Below are positions 19,434 to 28,528 of a DNA stretch of 64,000 bases, piece by piece. The notes beneath the pieces are model-generated. The model saw only the letters and a program-made list of their open reading frames with translations, had not been told where the DNA came from and searched no databases. The DNA lies in NCBI RefSeq assembly GCF_000517545.1, contig NZ_BAIV01000009.1, positions 62,001 through 126,000 of the forward strand, read 5' to 3'. Numbering within the stretch: position 1 is the stretch's first letter; every line of letters begins with the position of its first letter. This DNA comes from Bacteroides reticulotermitis JCM 10512. GTDB taxonomy: Bacteria > Bacteroidota > Bacteroidia > Bacteroidales > Bacteroidaceae. A program made the translations under genes and the position numbers.

Positions 19434-20633
19434 ATGAATAAAACATTTATTGCCATTCTTGGCTGTCTAACCATCGGATTTAGTTTCTTCGCTTGTAGTG
19501 ACAGCCCGGAGAATAACGGTGGAGAGATCAAGATACCAAACGAATACGCTCTATGGATAACCGCCACCGACGGATCTTACATTCTTACAACCAATGATTT
19601 AATGAAAGATACAGTTCTTTCACCGGCCAACAATCAGGGAGTTGACATCACAGGCTATCTGCCGGCGGCATTTTACGGTGTATATGCCTACAGTTACGGA
19701 GGTAAATACTACCTGTCTAACGATGGTACGCGATTCAGCCAGTTTGAAATAACCGACAACGGTCAGTTCAAAGAGAAGAACAACATGGCATTCGGCCATA
19801 GCTTCTACATTGGTAAAGTACTCGAATATCTCAGCACCGACAACGAGATGGTATTCACCCACACAAGTGGAAAAGAAGACCGGACTAAAAACGTGCTAAA
19901 GAAGCCGATCTACTTCATGGATACCAACAGCATGACGATAACCAAAGAGTTGACGGCTGAAATTCCTTTTCTAGACTATCCCGTTTATCTGGAAAACGGA
20001 GATATAGACCCGACAACGATGAATGTATCCAGCATGGAAGTGCGTGGAGACAAAGCATTCTTCGGGTATTACTTCTATAATTCGAAATGGAAAGCGCTCA
20101 GCGATAGCATGTATATCTATGTTTGCGACTATCCGGGCATGGGAAATGGAAAAGTATTGAAAGACTCCAGAGGGGGAAGCATCGATGCGCACTGGTCTAT
20201 AGAAAGAAGATCATTCTTCGATGACAACAAGAACCTTTATTATATTACCGCAAAGCCTAACGGTGGTAAATCGCTCATCCGAATCAAAAACAATGAGACT
20301 GAGATCGACCAACAATATCTATTCGACCTGAGCGACTACAATTTCGGCGACGGAAACATCGTTGAGCTGGGCAATGGCAAAACTTACATTGCTCCTTATG
20401 TAATCGACGCAGCCAACAAAAAGATTGTTGCCGACTTAAGAATTCTGGCAGGAGGAGCCGAACCTAAAACGACCATGAACTTCGTTGAGAACGGCAAACT
20501 GTATGACGTCTTTAAAACCGATGAATCCAGATGGTTTGTCTACGAATACGACCCCACCACAAATACAATGAAACGGGGACTTGAAATCGATGGCGGTGTC
20601 TCTTGGGTATACCACGTAAACAAATTAAAGTAA
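19434..20633 (+). CDS. DUF4374 surface lipoprotein, XusB-like
   Basis: This 399-residue lipoprotein has the signal peptide and lipobox FSFFAC (Cys about residue 21), then SDSPENNGGE, an acidic start of the kind associated with surface export in Bacteroidetes. The body consists of repeated hydrophobic strand blocks typical of DUF4374 proteins; XusB in this family is a beta-propeller that binds ferric enterobactin. The gene follows the TonB receptor and abuts the PepSY gene (stop 20633, start 20634). The likely role is capturing the ferric siderophore and handing it to the receptor. It resembles the lipoprotein at 15101. Homology to XusB is judged from length, architecture and order. Confidence 0.78.
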   Translation: MNKTFIAILGCLTIGFSFFACSDSPENNGGEIKIPNEYALWITATDGSYILTTNDLMKDTVLSPANNQGVDITGYLPAAFYGVYAYSYGGKYYLSNDGTRFSQFEITDNGQFKEKNNMAFGHSFYIGKVLEYLSTDNEMVFTHTSGKEDRTKNVLKKPIYFMDTNSMTITKELTAEIPFLDYPVYLENGDIDPTTMNVSSMEVRGDKAFFGYYFYNSKWKALSDSMYIYVCDYPGMGNGKVLKDSRGGSIDAHWSIERRSFFDDNKNLYYITAKPNGGKSLIRIKNNETEIDQQYLFDLSDYNFGDGNIVELGNGKTYIAPYVIDAANKKIVADLRILAGGAEPKTTMNFVENGKLYDVFKTDESRWFVYEYDPTTNTMKRGLEIDGGVSWVYHVNKLK

Positions 20634-21817
20634 ATGACAATCAAACGATTCGCTTATAAATTGCACCTTTGGCTCGGACTTTTGTCCGGGCTAATTGTTT
20701 TTATTGTCTGCCTGACAGGTGCTATCTGGGCGTTAGCGATCAATGGATGGGTAAAAACCGATTCGCCGACAGAAATAATAGTCCCGTCACAAGCTTCTCC
20801 CGTTTTGTCACCTTCGGAGATTACCGCACAGGTGCAGGACAGTCTACTCGGCCACTCGCCCAATTATATCACCTATTCGCATGCTGCGCCCACCCGCATA
20901 GGCACGTATGGTAAAGATTACAACATAGCCCTATCCGTCAACCCGTATACCGGAGAAATTTATTCGGCCACTGACTACCTGCAGAACAATAAAGGAGACA
21001 AAGGTTTCGACTTCTGGTCGTTCATCGGTACAGGTCACAGATCACTCTGGCTACCGTGGAACATCGGGCGTCCGCTGGTAAATTACGGTACCCTGATATT
21101 CGCGATAACTCTTCTCACCGGATTAATAATCTGGTTTCCTAAAAGTAAAAGAGCAGCCAAAAACAGGTTTTGGTTCAACTGGAAAAAGAACAGTTCAACC
21201 AATCGTAAGATCATGGATCTACACAGCGTACTCGGGTTTTACATCTGTTTCTTCTTACTCGCAATCGCTTTTACAGGCATGGTGTGGGGCATCGAATGGT
21301 GGTCTAAAGGATTGTACAAGGTAACCACCGGAGGAAAAGATTTACCCGAACGGCAAGCAGTACAGTCGGATACGTTGAAAATAGATAGCTTGATGACACC
21401 GGAACTTGCGGTCGACTGTGTGTTTACGAAATTAATTACCGAGAACCCACAAGCATACGGCCTACGCATAAGTTATCCCGACTCAGCCAATAAAGCCTCA
21501 ACCGTTCAGGCAACAGTCTACAAAAGCAAAGACACCTACTACAACGCCGATTATTACACATTCGACCGGTACAGCTTACAAGAAATCAAGTCAGCAGGAC
21601 CTACAATGGGAAGTATGCAGATGCAAGTCCGGGAGATAAACTTCGTCGGATGAATTATGAAATCCATGTTGGTTCGATACTCGGCACACCCGGAAGAGTT
21701 TTAGCTTTCCTCGCAGCCCTGTTCGGAGCTAGCCTTCCTGTCACAGGAGCCTACATATTCATCAAACGAACTCGGAAAAAGAAGAAAAAGAAAAGTCGTA
21801 CCCCCGATTTACAGTAA
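20634..21817 (+). CDS. PepSY-domain inner-membrane protein, XusC-like, frame broken near 21636
   Basis: This integral membrane protein has PepSY-TM architecture: TM near residues 12-38 (LHLWLGLLSGLIVFIVCLTGAIW), a periplasmic region with TGHRSLWLP, TMs at about 145-165 and 195-220, and a last TM in VLAFLAALFGASLPVTGAYIF. Histidines within helices (KLHLW, DLHSVLGF) suggest haem or electron transfer, as proposed for ferric-reductase-like PepSY proteins. The first frame ends at REINFVG; adding one G near 21636 gives REDKLRRMNYEIHVG and continues to 21817, about 394 residues. It is the last gene of the island, directly joined to the XusB-like gene. A role in reducing or releasing iron is inferred. 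Confidence 0.85.
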
Positions 21818-21823
21818 ACCGGA

Positions 21824-21867
21824 GAGTTCAGGATTTAGGTTCATACTCGAATCCTGGACTCTTTTTC
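21824..21867 (+). terminator. Terminator of the XusABC-like operon
   Basis: GAGTTCAGGATT (21824-21835) pairs with AATCCTGGACTC (21850-21861), a 12-bp stem with one G-U pair, followed by TTTTTC. Confidence 0.85.
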
Positions 21868-22030
21868 TATCTTCTCCCCTGCCTATTTAATACATTATAT
21901 CCCCTACTGCGTATATTTATCGTTTCAAACGTAGATAAACAACGCACCTTCCTCAACCTTCAAAAAGTCCGATTCCGTACTCCTAGCTCTTTCGTATCAA
22001 GCCACTGTTACAGTTTTTATTAGCAACTAT

Positions 22031-22258
22031 TTTCAGCCAAACAAAATATTACGTATCTTTGCCGCATGTTAAATACAAAACGTAATTCGGATTTGGTGTT
22101 TTAAACAATCTGTGCTTCTGATACAGGTTGTCCCTTCGTTACTCTCGGATAAGTCTTTTCGAGGGTAGTTCTTCTATTATTATAATTTTAGTTTTAATCT
22201 GCGTACAATGAGGATGGCATTGTTATGCCTTCACGTGTATGCTATATACATTAAGATA
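22031..22258 (+). promoter_or_regulatory. Promoter and structured leader of the methyltransferase-rsgA operon
   Basis: TTTC (22031-22034), 19 bases and TATCTTTG (22054-22061) make a promoter with a leader of about 190 bases. The leader can form at least three hairpins. CAATCTGT pairs with ACAGGTTG (about 22108-22132); CTCTCG pairs with CGAGGG (about 22142-22165); GGCAT pairs with ATGCC (about 22216-22229), about 30 bases before the start codon. I do not recognise a known riboswitch. The rest of 21868-22030 holds nothing I can identify. Confidence 0.5.
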
Positions 22259-23038
22259 ATGAGTAACGAAAATAAAACAATTCACGAATTCGATTTGAGT
22301 TTAATTTGCGACTATTTCTCAAACATGGAACGTCAAGGACCCGGAAGTCCTGAAGTAACCCTCAAAGCGCTTAGCTTCATTGATAATCTGACCGAACATT
22401 CCCGCATTGCCGACCTCGGTTGCGGTACGGGTGGACAGACTATGACCCTTGCCAAACATATTCAGGGAAAGATTACCGGACTCGATTTCTTTCCCGACTT
22501 TATCAAGATCTTCAATCACAATGCAGAGCAGTTAGGCGTGCAAGACCGGGTAAAAGGTATCGTCGGTTCGATGGATAACCTCCCTTTTCAAGATGAAGAG
22601 TTAGACCTGATCTGGTCGGAAGGAGCCATTTACAACATCGGCTTTGAACGGGGTTTGAAGGAGTGGCGTAAGTATTTGAAAACAGGCGGATATTTAGCCG
22701 TTTCTGAAAGTTCGTGGTTTACCGATGAACGTCCTGCGGAGATAAACAAGTTCTGGATGAATGCGTATCCTGAAATAGATACCATTCCCAATCAAGTAGC
22801 CAAGCTACAGAAAGCCGGCTATCTTCCCGTAGCTACCTTTATTCTACCGGAGACTTGTTGGACAGACCATTATATTGCTCCCAAAGTTACAGCCCAGCAG
22901 CTATTCCTGAATAAATATGCAGGTAATAAAGCGGCCGAAGAATTCGCAGCTCTTGAACTTTATGAGAACGAATTATACCGCAAGTATAAAGCGTTTTACG
23001 GCTATACATTTTTCATCGCAAAAAAGATCGAGCTATGA
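22259..23038 (+). CDS. Class I SAM-dependent methyltransferase
   Basis: This 259-residue methyltransferase has motif [17 protein letters not shown] (about residues 49-64), GLDFFPDFI (motif II acidic residue), GSMDNLPF (motif III) and the following strand [14 protein letters not shown] 22259 ([12 protein letters not shown]) is chosen over the upstream in-frame ATG at 22208, whose extra residues are hydrophobic and overlap the leader hairpin. It overlaps the next gene by four bases (ATGA), so the two are translationally coupled. Members of this family in Bacteroides have solved structures but no agreed substrate that I know of. Confidence 0.87.
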   Translation: MSNENKTIHEFDLSLICDYFSNMERQGPGSPEVTLKALSFIDNLTEHSRIADLGCGTGGQTMTLAKHIQGKITGLDFFPDFIKIFNHNAEQLGVQDRVKGIVGSMDNLPFQDEELDLIWSEGAIYNIGFERGLKEWRKYLKTGGYLAVSESSWFTDERPAEINKFWMNAYPEIDTIPNQVAKLQKAGYLPVATFILPETCWTDHYIAPKVTAQQLFLNKYAGNKAAEEFAALELYENELYRKYKAFYGYTFFIAKKIEL

Positions 23039-24089
23039 TAAATCTAAACGCCTATGGTTGGAATGAGAAGTTAAACCAACTGAAACAAGAATCAGCATTT
23101 AAAACTCTTAGTCACGGCCGCGTATCCACCGTACACCGAACATGCTACGAGGTTATTTCCGTAAACGGACTCTTTCAGTGTGAGCTAACAGGAAGTCTAA
23201 TGTATGGAAAGTCGGACTTTGAACTCCCTTGTACAGGCGATTGGGTGATTTTTCAACCATTCGACGACAACAAAGGGATTATCGTTGATCGTTTACCCCG
23301 TGAACGGATATTATATCGCAAGAAAAGCGGATCGGTTGCCGACAAACAAGCTTTTGCTTCGTATGTCGACAAAGCGTTTATTGTGCAAAGCTTGATGATA
23401 ATTTCAATGTTCGCAGGGTAGAACGTTTCATGGTTCAAATATTGGAAGCAAACATCCATGCTGTATTGGTACTCAATAAAGCCGATTTGGATTTCGACAG
23501 ACCGAAGATTGAGGAGCAAATGAAACATATTGCCCATCAGATGCCAGTGTTTTTCACAAGTATTCATCAACCTCAAACGATTCTCCGGCTACGGGAGTCT
23601 ATATCAGAAGGCGAAACGATTGTGTTTGTCGGTTCTTCGGGCGTGGGGAAAAGTTCGCTGGTTAACGCGCTTTGCGAGAAATCGGTATTGCTTACATCCG
23701 ATATAAGCCTCTCCACAGGGAAAGGCCGACACACTTCGACCCGACGTGAAATGGTCTTAATGGAAGGTTCGGGTGTTTTGATCGATACTCCGGGCGTTCG
23801 GGAATTCGGCTTAACGATCGATAATCCCGATTCGCTTGCTGAAATGCTAGAGATTTCGGACTATACAAGCTCGTGCCGTTTCAAAGATTGCAGTCATGTT
23901 AACGAACCCGGATGTGCTGTTTTAGAAGCAGTAGATAGCGGTACGTTAGACCGTAAAGTTTATGAAAGCTATTTGAAGCTCCGACGGGAAGCGTGGCATT
24001 TCTCTACCTCCGAACATGAGAAACGTAAAAAGGAGAAATCTTTTTCTAAACTCATAGACGAAGTAAAGAAGCGTAAGGCTAATCGCTAA
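23035..24089 (+). CDS. rsgA: RsgA-type circularly permuted GTPase, frame broken near 23393
   Basis: RsgA-type GTPases act late in 30S ribosome maturation. An OB-fold region comes first ([23 protein letters not shown]), then the permuted GTPase order G4 (NKAD), G1 ([14 protein letters not shown]), G3 (DTPGVREF). A C-terminal zinc site follows ([14 protein letters not shown]: Cys, Cys, His, Cys). The frame breaks near 23393; adding one G restores [14 protein letters not shown]. The repaired length is about 352 residues. The start overlaps the methyltransferase stop (ATGA). Many Bacteroides carry more than one RsgA-like gene, and the operon with a methyltransferase suggests this may be the accessory copy; that is inference. 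Confidence 0.88.
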
Positions 24090-24102
24090 TTTCCAGTTGA
24101 AA

Positions 24103-24139
24103 CAGTGCAGGTATTCTTTGAGTGGGAATATCTGCACTG
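24103..24139 (+). terminator. Hairpin after rsgA
   Basis: CAGTGCAGGTATTC (24103-24116) pairs with GAATATCTGCACTG (24126-24139), a 14-bp stem with one mismatch. The T-tract after it is weak, so it may be an RNA 3'-end hairpin rather than a strong terminator. Confidence 0.55.
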
Positions 24140-24400
24140 CTATTATACAAAGAGCACTTTGCGCAATGATACAACACACTTATGACTTAGTCACTTTTTC
24201 GAATATCACTCAGTATATCAACTAATTGCAATGCGCCTTCTTTTTGACGATCATTTTATTCTGATGAGCGATAGCTAGTGCATACTTCCCCCAGAAACAG
24301 AGTGTTCAATTCACCAAATTAGCCTTTTTAGAACTGTATTATGCGTAACTATTAGTAGATTTAAGCAGTCATATTTCAGGTTTATTTCCTTTTATTTTCT

Positions 24401-24487
24401 GTTGCACATATTGTACGACGGCTGTTCCACATTATGTGGGACACGTGCTTCACAATATGTGAGTCAGCTGTTCCACAGTTGTGGAAC
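24401..24487. repeat. Four palindromic units at exact 23-base spacing
   Basis: Units start at 24401, 24424, 24447 and 24470. They read GTTGCACATATTGTACGAC, GTTCCACATTATGTGGGAC, GCTTCACAATATGTGAGTC and GTTCCACAGTTGTGGAAC. Each is itself an imperfect to perfect inverted repeat of the general form GTTCCACA-n-TGTGGAAC. Start-to-start distance is 23 bases in every case. The units differ in sequence but conserve both symmetry and period. Confidence 0.8.
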
Positions 24488-24818
24488 AGGAAATATTATG
24501 GGTAAAGATGTCTTTTACTAGTTGTTTATTACTATCTGCCGAGGGATTTTTGTTAAGTGCACAGTCTTTGGAAATCGGAATTATCTATTGAGTAGATCAG
24601 TCTCAGAAAAGTAGACGCAATATATCGAACTATCAATCAATCGTTTATGGCAAAAAGTGATTATGACTAGATGCCTCTTTACATTTTGTCACTCGCTTAA
24701 ATTGGGTATGTTACCGGTTAGTCCATCAGGATAGCCCATACCAATTACGAAAGCAAAATGCGATCACAAACTTCTCGAAGAAAGAAGCAATGAAGAAGGA
24801 TAAATACACCTCAAATCT

Positions 24819-24973
24819 ATGAGAGATACCTCAAAAAGAATGAGAGATAGGCCAAATAGGAAGCAAAAATGCGAGAAAATTATGAGAGATACCACTTTTG
24901 AAAAGCATCTCTCATTGTGTATAACATTGATTATCTGATGATTGATCAAAAAACAATGAGACCATGAGAGATA
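24819..24973. repeat. Dispersed ATGAGAGATA repeats, partly 21-base spaced
   Basis: ATGAGAGATA occurs at 24819, 24840, 24882 and 24964, and its inverse TCTCTCAT at 24908-24915. The first three lie 21 and 42 bases apart (one and two turns of a 21-base period). The flanks are A-rich and differ. Confidence 0.65.
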
Positions 24974-25110
24974 AAAACTTTTTTCTTTCTTGGAGAGAGA
25001 GGTTTTACGACGCAAAGCGGGAACATTTGACAGGGAAAAGCCCGCAAGTCTTTGAATAATTCCGCTATTCCAGCCAGCTTTTCATACGATCTGCACGATC
25101 CGAAAACAAA

Positions 25111-25188
25111 CGTCTAAACGTTTATTTTAAGCACCCTGATCTTTTCACTGAAAGACCTCGATGTTTTTTTTAAAGATCTAGACGTTTA
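25111..25188. repeat. Degenerate repeat with CTAnACGTTTA core, period about 21.5
   Basis: CGTCTAAACGTTTA (25111), GACCTCGATGTTTT (25154) and GATCTAGACGTTTA (25175) are related copies 43 and 21 bases apart. A weak fourth copy fits near 25132. No ORF or hairpin explains the pattern. Confidence 0.5.
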
Positions 25189-25282
25189 TGGAGTACGCGC
25201 CTTGACTTTACCTGATTTCAGTTTGCTTGATTTAAGCCAACCGCTTCTTTCGGTATAATCAAGGACCAGACTTTATGCAATT

Positions 25283-25414
25283 GAGCACTTTACTTACTCT
25301 ACGCAAGCGAATAAGTAACCATAGCCAAGCAATCAAGTAACTATAGTCGAGCAGTCAAGTAACTATAATCAAACACTCAATTTACGTTAGCTGAGCAGTC
25401 AACTTCTGTCAAAG
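25283..25414. repeat. Six tandem units of exactly 22 bases
   Basis: Units begin with R-A-G/A-C at 25283, 25305, 25327, 25349, 25371 and 25393, each 22 bases apart. The centre units share the core AGCARTCAAGTAACTATA; outer units are more diverged. No spacer is conserved separately from a repeat, so this is not a CRISPR array. It ends 121 bases before the prfC stop, upstream of the prfC terminator on the plus strand. Confidence 0.75.
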
Positions 25415-25457
25415 ACCTGCGAGGTTTGGGCAGCACCCGGAGCTTTTCAACCGGAGC

Positions 25458-25499
25458 TAAAAAAGGTTTGCCCGAATTCCCTAGGGGAACTCGGGCAAA
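25458..25499 (-). terminator. Terminator of the lysE-DUF4924-rmlD-prfC operon
   Basis: TTTGCCCGAATTCCC and GGGGAACTCGGGCAAA (25467-25499) form a long stem with one mismatch. Read on the minus strand it is followed by CCTTTTTTAG. Confidence 0.85.
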
Positions 25500-25535
25500 G
25501 TAGCCTTCATTATTAGCGTTTAGACGAAAAGCCTT

Positions 25536-27109
25536 TTAAAATTCGCTGGTGAAGTGGAATTTAATATGCTTAAAGTCAATTTGTGCCATCTGGAGGACAT
25601 AGCCGGAATCAGCTAGAAAAACATCTCTCCCCTCCCGGTCTTTGGCCATATACTGGTATTTACGTTTCTTAAATGCGTCCAGTTCTGCCGGGTCGTCACT
25701 CTCCACCCAACAAGCCTTATACAAGCTCAGCGGTTCCCAACGACAGGAAGCGTTGTACTCGTTCAATAGACGATACTGAATTACCTCAAACTGCAACTGT
25801 CCGACTGTACCAATGATTTTGCGTCCGTTGAACTGGTTAACAAACAACTGGGCAACCCCTTCGTCCATCAATTGATCGATTCCTTTCGCCAATTGCTTTT
25901 GCTTCATCGGATCGGAGTTCTCGATATACTTGAACATCTCCGGTGAGAAGCTCGGCAAACCACGGAAGTGAAGCATCTCTCCTTCGGTCAGCGTGTCGCC
26001 AATTTTAAAACTTCCATTATCCGGCAGACCAATAATGTCGCTGCAAAGGCTTCGTCAATGGTCGTTTTGCGCTGTGCCATGAATTGCGTGGGCGAAGAGA
26101 AACGCATGGTTTTGCCGTGACGTACATGCAGATAGGGCGCATTACGCACAAACTTACCGGAACAGACTTTACAGAAAGCAACGCACGAACGGTGATTCGG
26201 GTCGATATTGGCCGTAATCTTAAAGATAAAACCAGTAAACTTCGCTTCATTCGGTTCCACTTCACGTTCTTCAGCCTGTATAGGACGAGGACTTGGAGCA
26301 ATTTCCACAAAGCAATCCAACAATTCCTGTACACCGAAGTTATTCAAAGCCGACCCAAAGAAAACAGGTGCGCATTCACCGGCAAGGTATGTATTCTCAT
26401 CAAAGTCCGAGTAAACACCTTCAATCAGTTCAAGATCACCACGTAATTTATCGGCTAACGTTTTACCAATGCGGGAATCAAGTTCTTCGGTATGGATATC
26501 GACCTCTACCTTTTCAGTTACGACCTGTTTAGACGGCTGATAAAGATTCAGTTGCTCTTCATATATATTATATACGCCTTTGAAACGCGGCCCCTGTTCG
26601 ATAGGCCATGATAACGGACGTACCTTAATCATAAGTTCTTCTTCGAGTTCATCAAGCAAGTCGAACGGATCTTTACCTTCGCGGTCGAGCTTGTTGACAA
26701 ATATAATAACGGGGGTATTACGCATACGGCATACTTCCATCAGCTTACGGGTTTGTGTCTCCACCCCCTTCGCTCCATCGACTACAATAATAACGCTATC
26801 TACAGCGGTCAACGTACGGTAAGTATCTTCGGCGAAGTCCTGGTGTCCCGGTGTATCGAGGATATTGATTTTATAATCATGGTAGTCGAACTCCATCACG
26901 GAAGTCGTTACCGATATTCCACGTTGCTTTTCAATCTCCATCCAGTCGGAGGTTGCCGTCTTCTTGATTTTATTACTTTTCACCGCACCGGCTACCTGAA
27001 TCTGTCCACCGAAGAGCAATAGCTTTTCGGTCAACGAGGTTTTACCGGCATCCGGGTGCGCGATAATGGCGAACGTACGCCGTCTTTTTATTTCTGTAAT
27101 ATCCGTCAT
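25536..27109 (-). CDS. prfC: Peptide chain release factor 3, frame broken near 26045
   Basis: RF3 is a translational GTPase that removes RF1/RF2 from the ribosome after termination. The GTPase domain has G1 [16 protein letters not shown]2 [13 protein letters not shown]3 [14 protein letters not shown] and G4 NKLD. The C-terminal half has the RF3-specific end ([32 protein letters not shown]). The frame breaks near 26045; adding one G restores [21 protein letters not shown]. The repaired length is about 524 residues, normal for RF3. It is the last gene of a leftward operon, its start touching the rmlD stop with no gap. Confidence 0.93.
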
Positions 27110-27970
27110 TTAATTTTCGATATTTAATTTATCCAGGCATTGCACAAGGCTTTCTTCCCAATGGGGTATGTCAATGCCGAAAGTCTTTTTTATTTTAGTT
27201 TTGTCCAACACCGAGTAATGTGGGCGGTTTGCTTTTACCGGATAATCGGCTGTATGTAGGGGACTTACTTTACATGTCGTGATCCCGCTCAACCGATGGA
27301 TAGCCAAGGTGAAATCGTACCAGGAGCAGACACCTTCATTGCTGAAATGGTAGACTCCGCGAACGATACCTTTATTTATAATTGTACAGATAGCCTGAGC
27401 AAGGTCGCCAGCATAGGTCGGTGTGCCGATCTGATCGAACACAACACCCAACGTTTCGCGCTCTTTACCTAAGCGAATCATCGTTTTCACAAAATTATTG
27501 CCGAATGTGGAATAAAGCCAGGCCGTACGGATGACCACTGCTTGTTCGCAAGCCTGCATCACTTCCTGCTCCCCTCCCAACTTGGTTGTGCCATAGATGG
27601 AGTTGGGACAAGGAGAGTCTGTTTCCAGATAAGGCACATGAGTAGTGCCGTCGAATACATAATCTGTAGATACTTGTATGATACCGGCTCCGTTCTGTTG
27701 CGCAACACGCGCCAATATGCCGGGAGCCACCCGATTCAGGGTATCACATAGTTCAGGGTTATCTTCTGCTTTATCTACCGCCGTGTAGGCAGCACAGTTG
27801 ACAATCATCTCGATCTGATTTCCGCTAACAAAAGCCGACACCGCTTCTTCATCGCAGATATCCAGTTCTTGTATATCGGTAAAGTAATACGTATGCTGCG
27901 AATTATCTTTTGCTAGAATTCGCATCTCATTGCCAAGTTGTCCGTTGGCCCCAGTCACTAATATTCTCAT
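27110..27970 (-). CDS. rmlD: dTDP-4-dehydrorhamnose reductase
   Basis: RmlD reduces dTDP-6-deoxy-L-lyxo-4-hexulose to dTDP-L-rhamnose with NAD(P)H, the last step of the rhamnose donor pathway. It is 286 residues with the NADP loop VTGANGQLGNEM at the N-terminus. Catalytic Ser/Tyr/Lys lie in VSTDYVFDG and YGTTKLGGE, with RTAWLYSTFGNNFVKTM following. It is directly joined to prfC downstream and to DUF4924 upstream. The other rml genes are not in the window. Confidence 0.92.
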   Translation of the reverse strand: MRILVTGANGQLGNEMRILAKDNSQHTYYFTDIQELDICDEEAVSAFVSGNQIEMIVNCAAYTAVDKAEDNPELCDTLNRVAPGILARVAQQNGAGIIQVSTDYVFDGTTHVPYLETDSPCPNSIYGTTKLGGEQEVMQACEQAVVIRTAWLYSTFGNNFVKTMIRLGKERETLGVVFDQIGTPTYAGDLAQAICTIINKGIVRGVYHFSNEGVCSWYDFTLAIHRLSGITTCKVSPLHTADYPVKANRPHYSVLDKTKIKKTFGIDIPHWEESLVQCLDKLNIEN

Positions 27971-28516
27971 TTAATCTTCCAGATTTAGTTCTCCTTTTTG
28001 ATCCTTATCATAATAGTTGGCGAGCATGGAAAGAAAGTTGCTAATGGCTTCCATGGCTTTATGGGTGCCGTCGCTTATCTCTTTTTTCTGCAAACGCAGA
28101 AGTAACATACCATATAATGCCTCGAAACAGGTTTCCAATTCCGGTTCTTCTTTGTGCCCGCTTTTAGCACGCAGCTCTACTATGAAAGGAAGAGCCTTGA
28201 AGTAAGCGGCACTGAAAAAGGGAAACTTAGGACTGGATATCAAACGGTTATTCAGTTCAGTCAGATTGATTATCACATTCCGATTGATCTGCAAATGCCC
28301 TTTTTCGCGGACTCCTTCTTCAACCATCATGGTCAACAAATTGGTATACCATTCACGCAAGTCCGGGCGTTGTTCTTCCGGATAACGAGCAATCACATGC
28401 TGCTCGATTTGTTCCATATCGCACCGATTGGCACGAAGCAGGTCTTCTTCCTGCCACATGTAAATGAGATACTCTGCTATATTTCTCTCTTTCAGTTGTT
28501 GTGCTATTTGATTCAT
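27971..28516 (-). CDS. DUF4924 family protein
   Basis: This 181-residue, largely helical cytoplasmic protein (IAQQLKERNIAEYLIYMWQEED, LREWYTNLLTMMVEEG, RNVIINLTELNNRL) fits the Bacteroidetes family DUF4924, whose function is unknown to me. There are no signal peptide or membrane segments. It sits between a LysE-type exporter and rmlD with 12 bases and 0 bases of spacing, an arrangement I associate with Bacteroidales genomes. Confidence 0.75.
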   Translation of the reverse strand: MNQIAQQLKERNIAEYLIYMWQEEDLLRANRCDMEQIEQHVIARYPEEQRPDLREWYTNLLTMMVEEGVREKGHLQINRNVIINLTELNNRLISSPKFPFFSAAYFKALPFIVELRAKSGHKEEPELETCFEALYGMLLLRLQKKEISDGTHKAMEAISNFLSMLANYYDKDQKGELNLED

Positions 28517-28528
28517 GTTTTCTCTGAT

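Noticed and set aside
24764..25015. 83-codon minus-strand ORF over the ATGAGAGATA repeats
   Set aside because: The product is low-complexity Leu/Ser/Phe derived from the repeat, with no promoter.
25283..25414. CRISPR array
   Set aside because: Period is only 22 bases with no distinction between identical repeats and variable spacers, and no cas genes are near.
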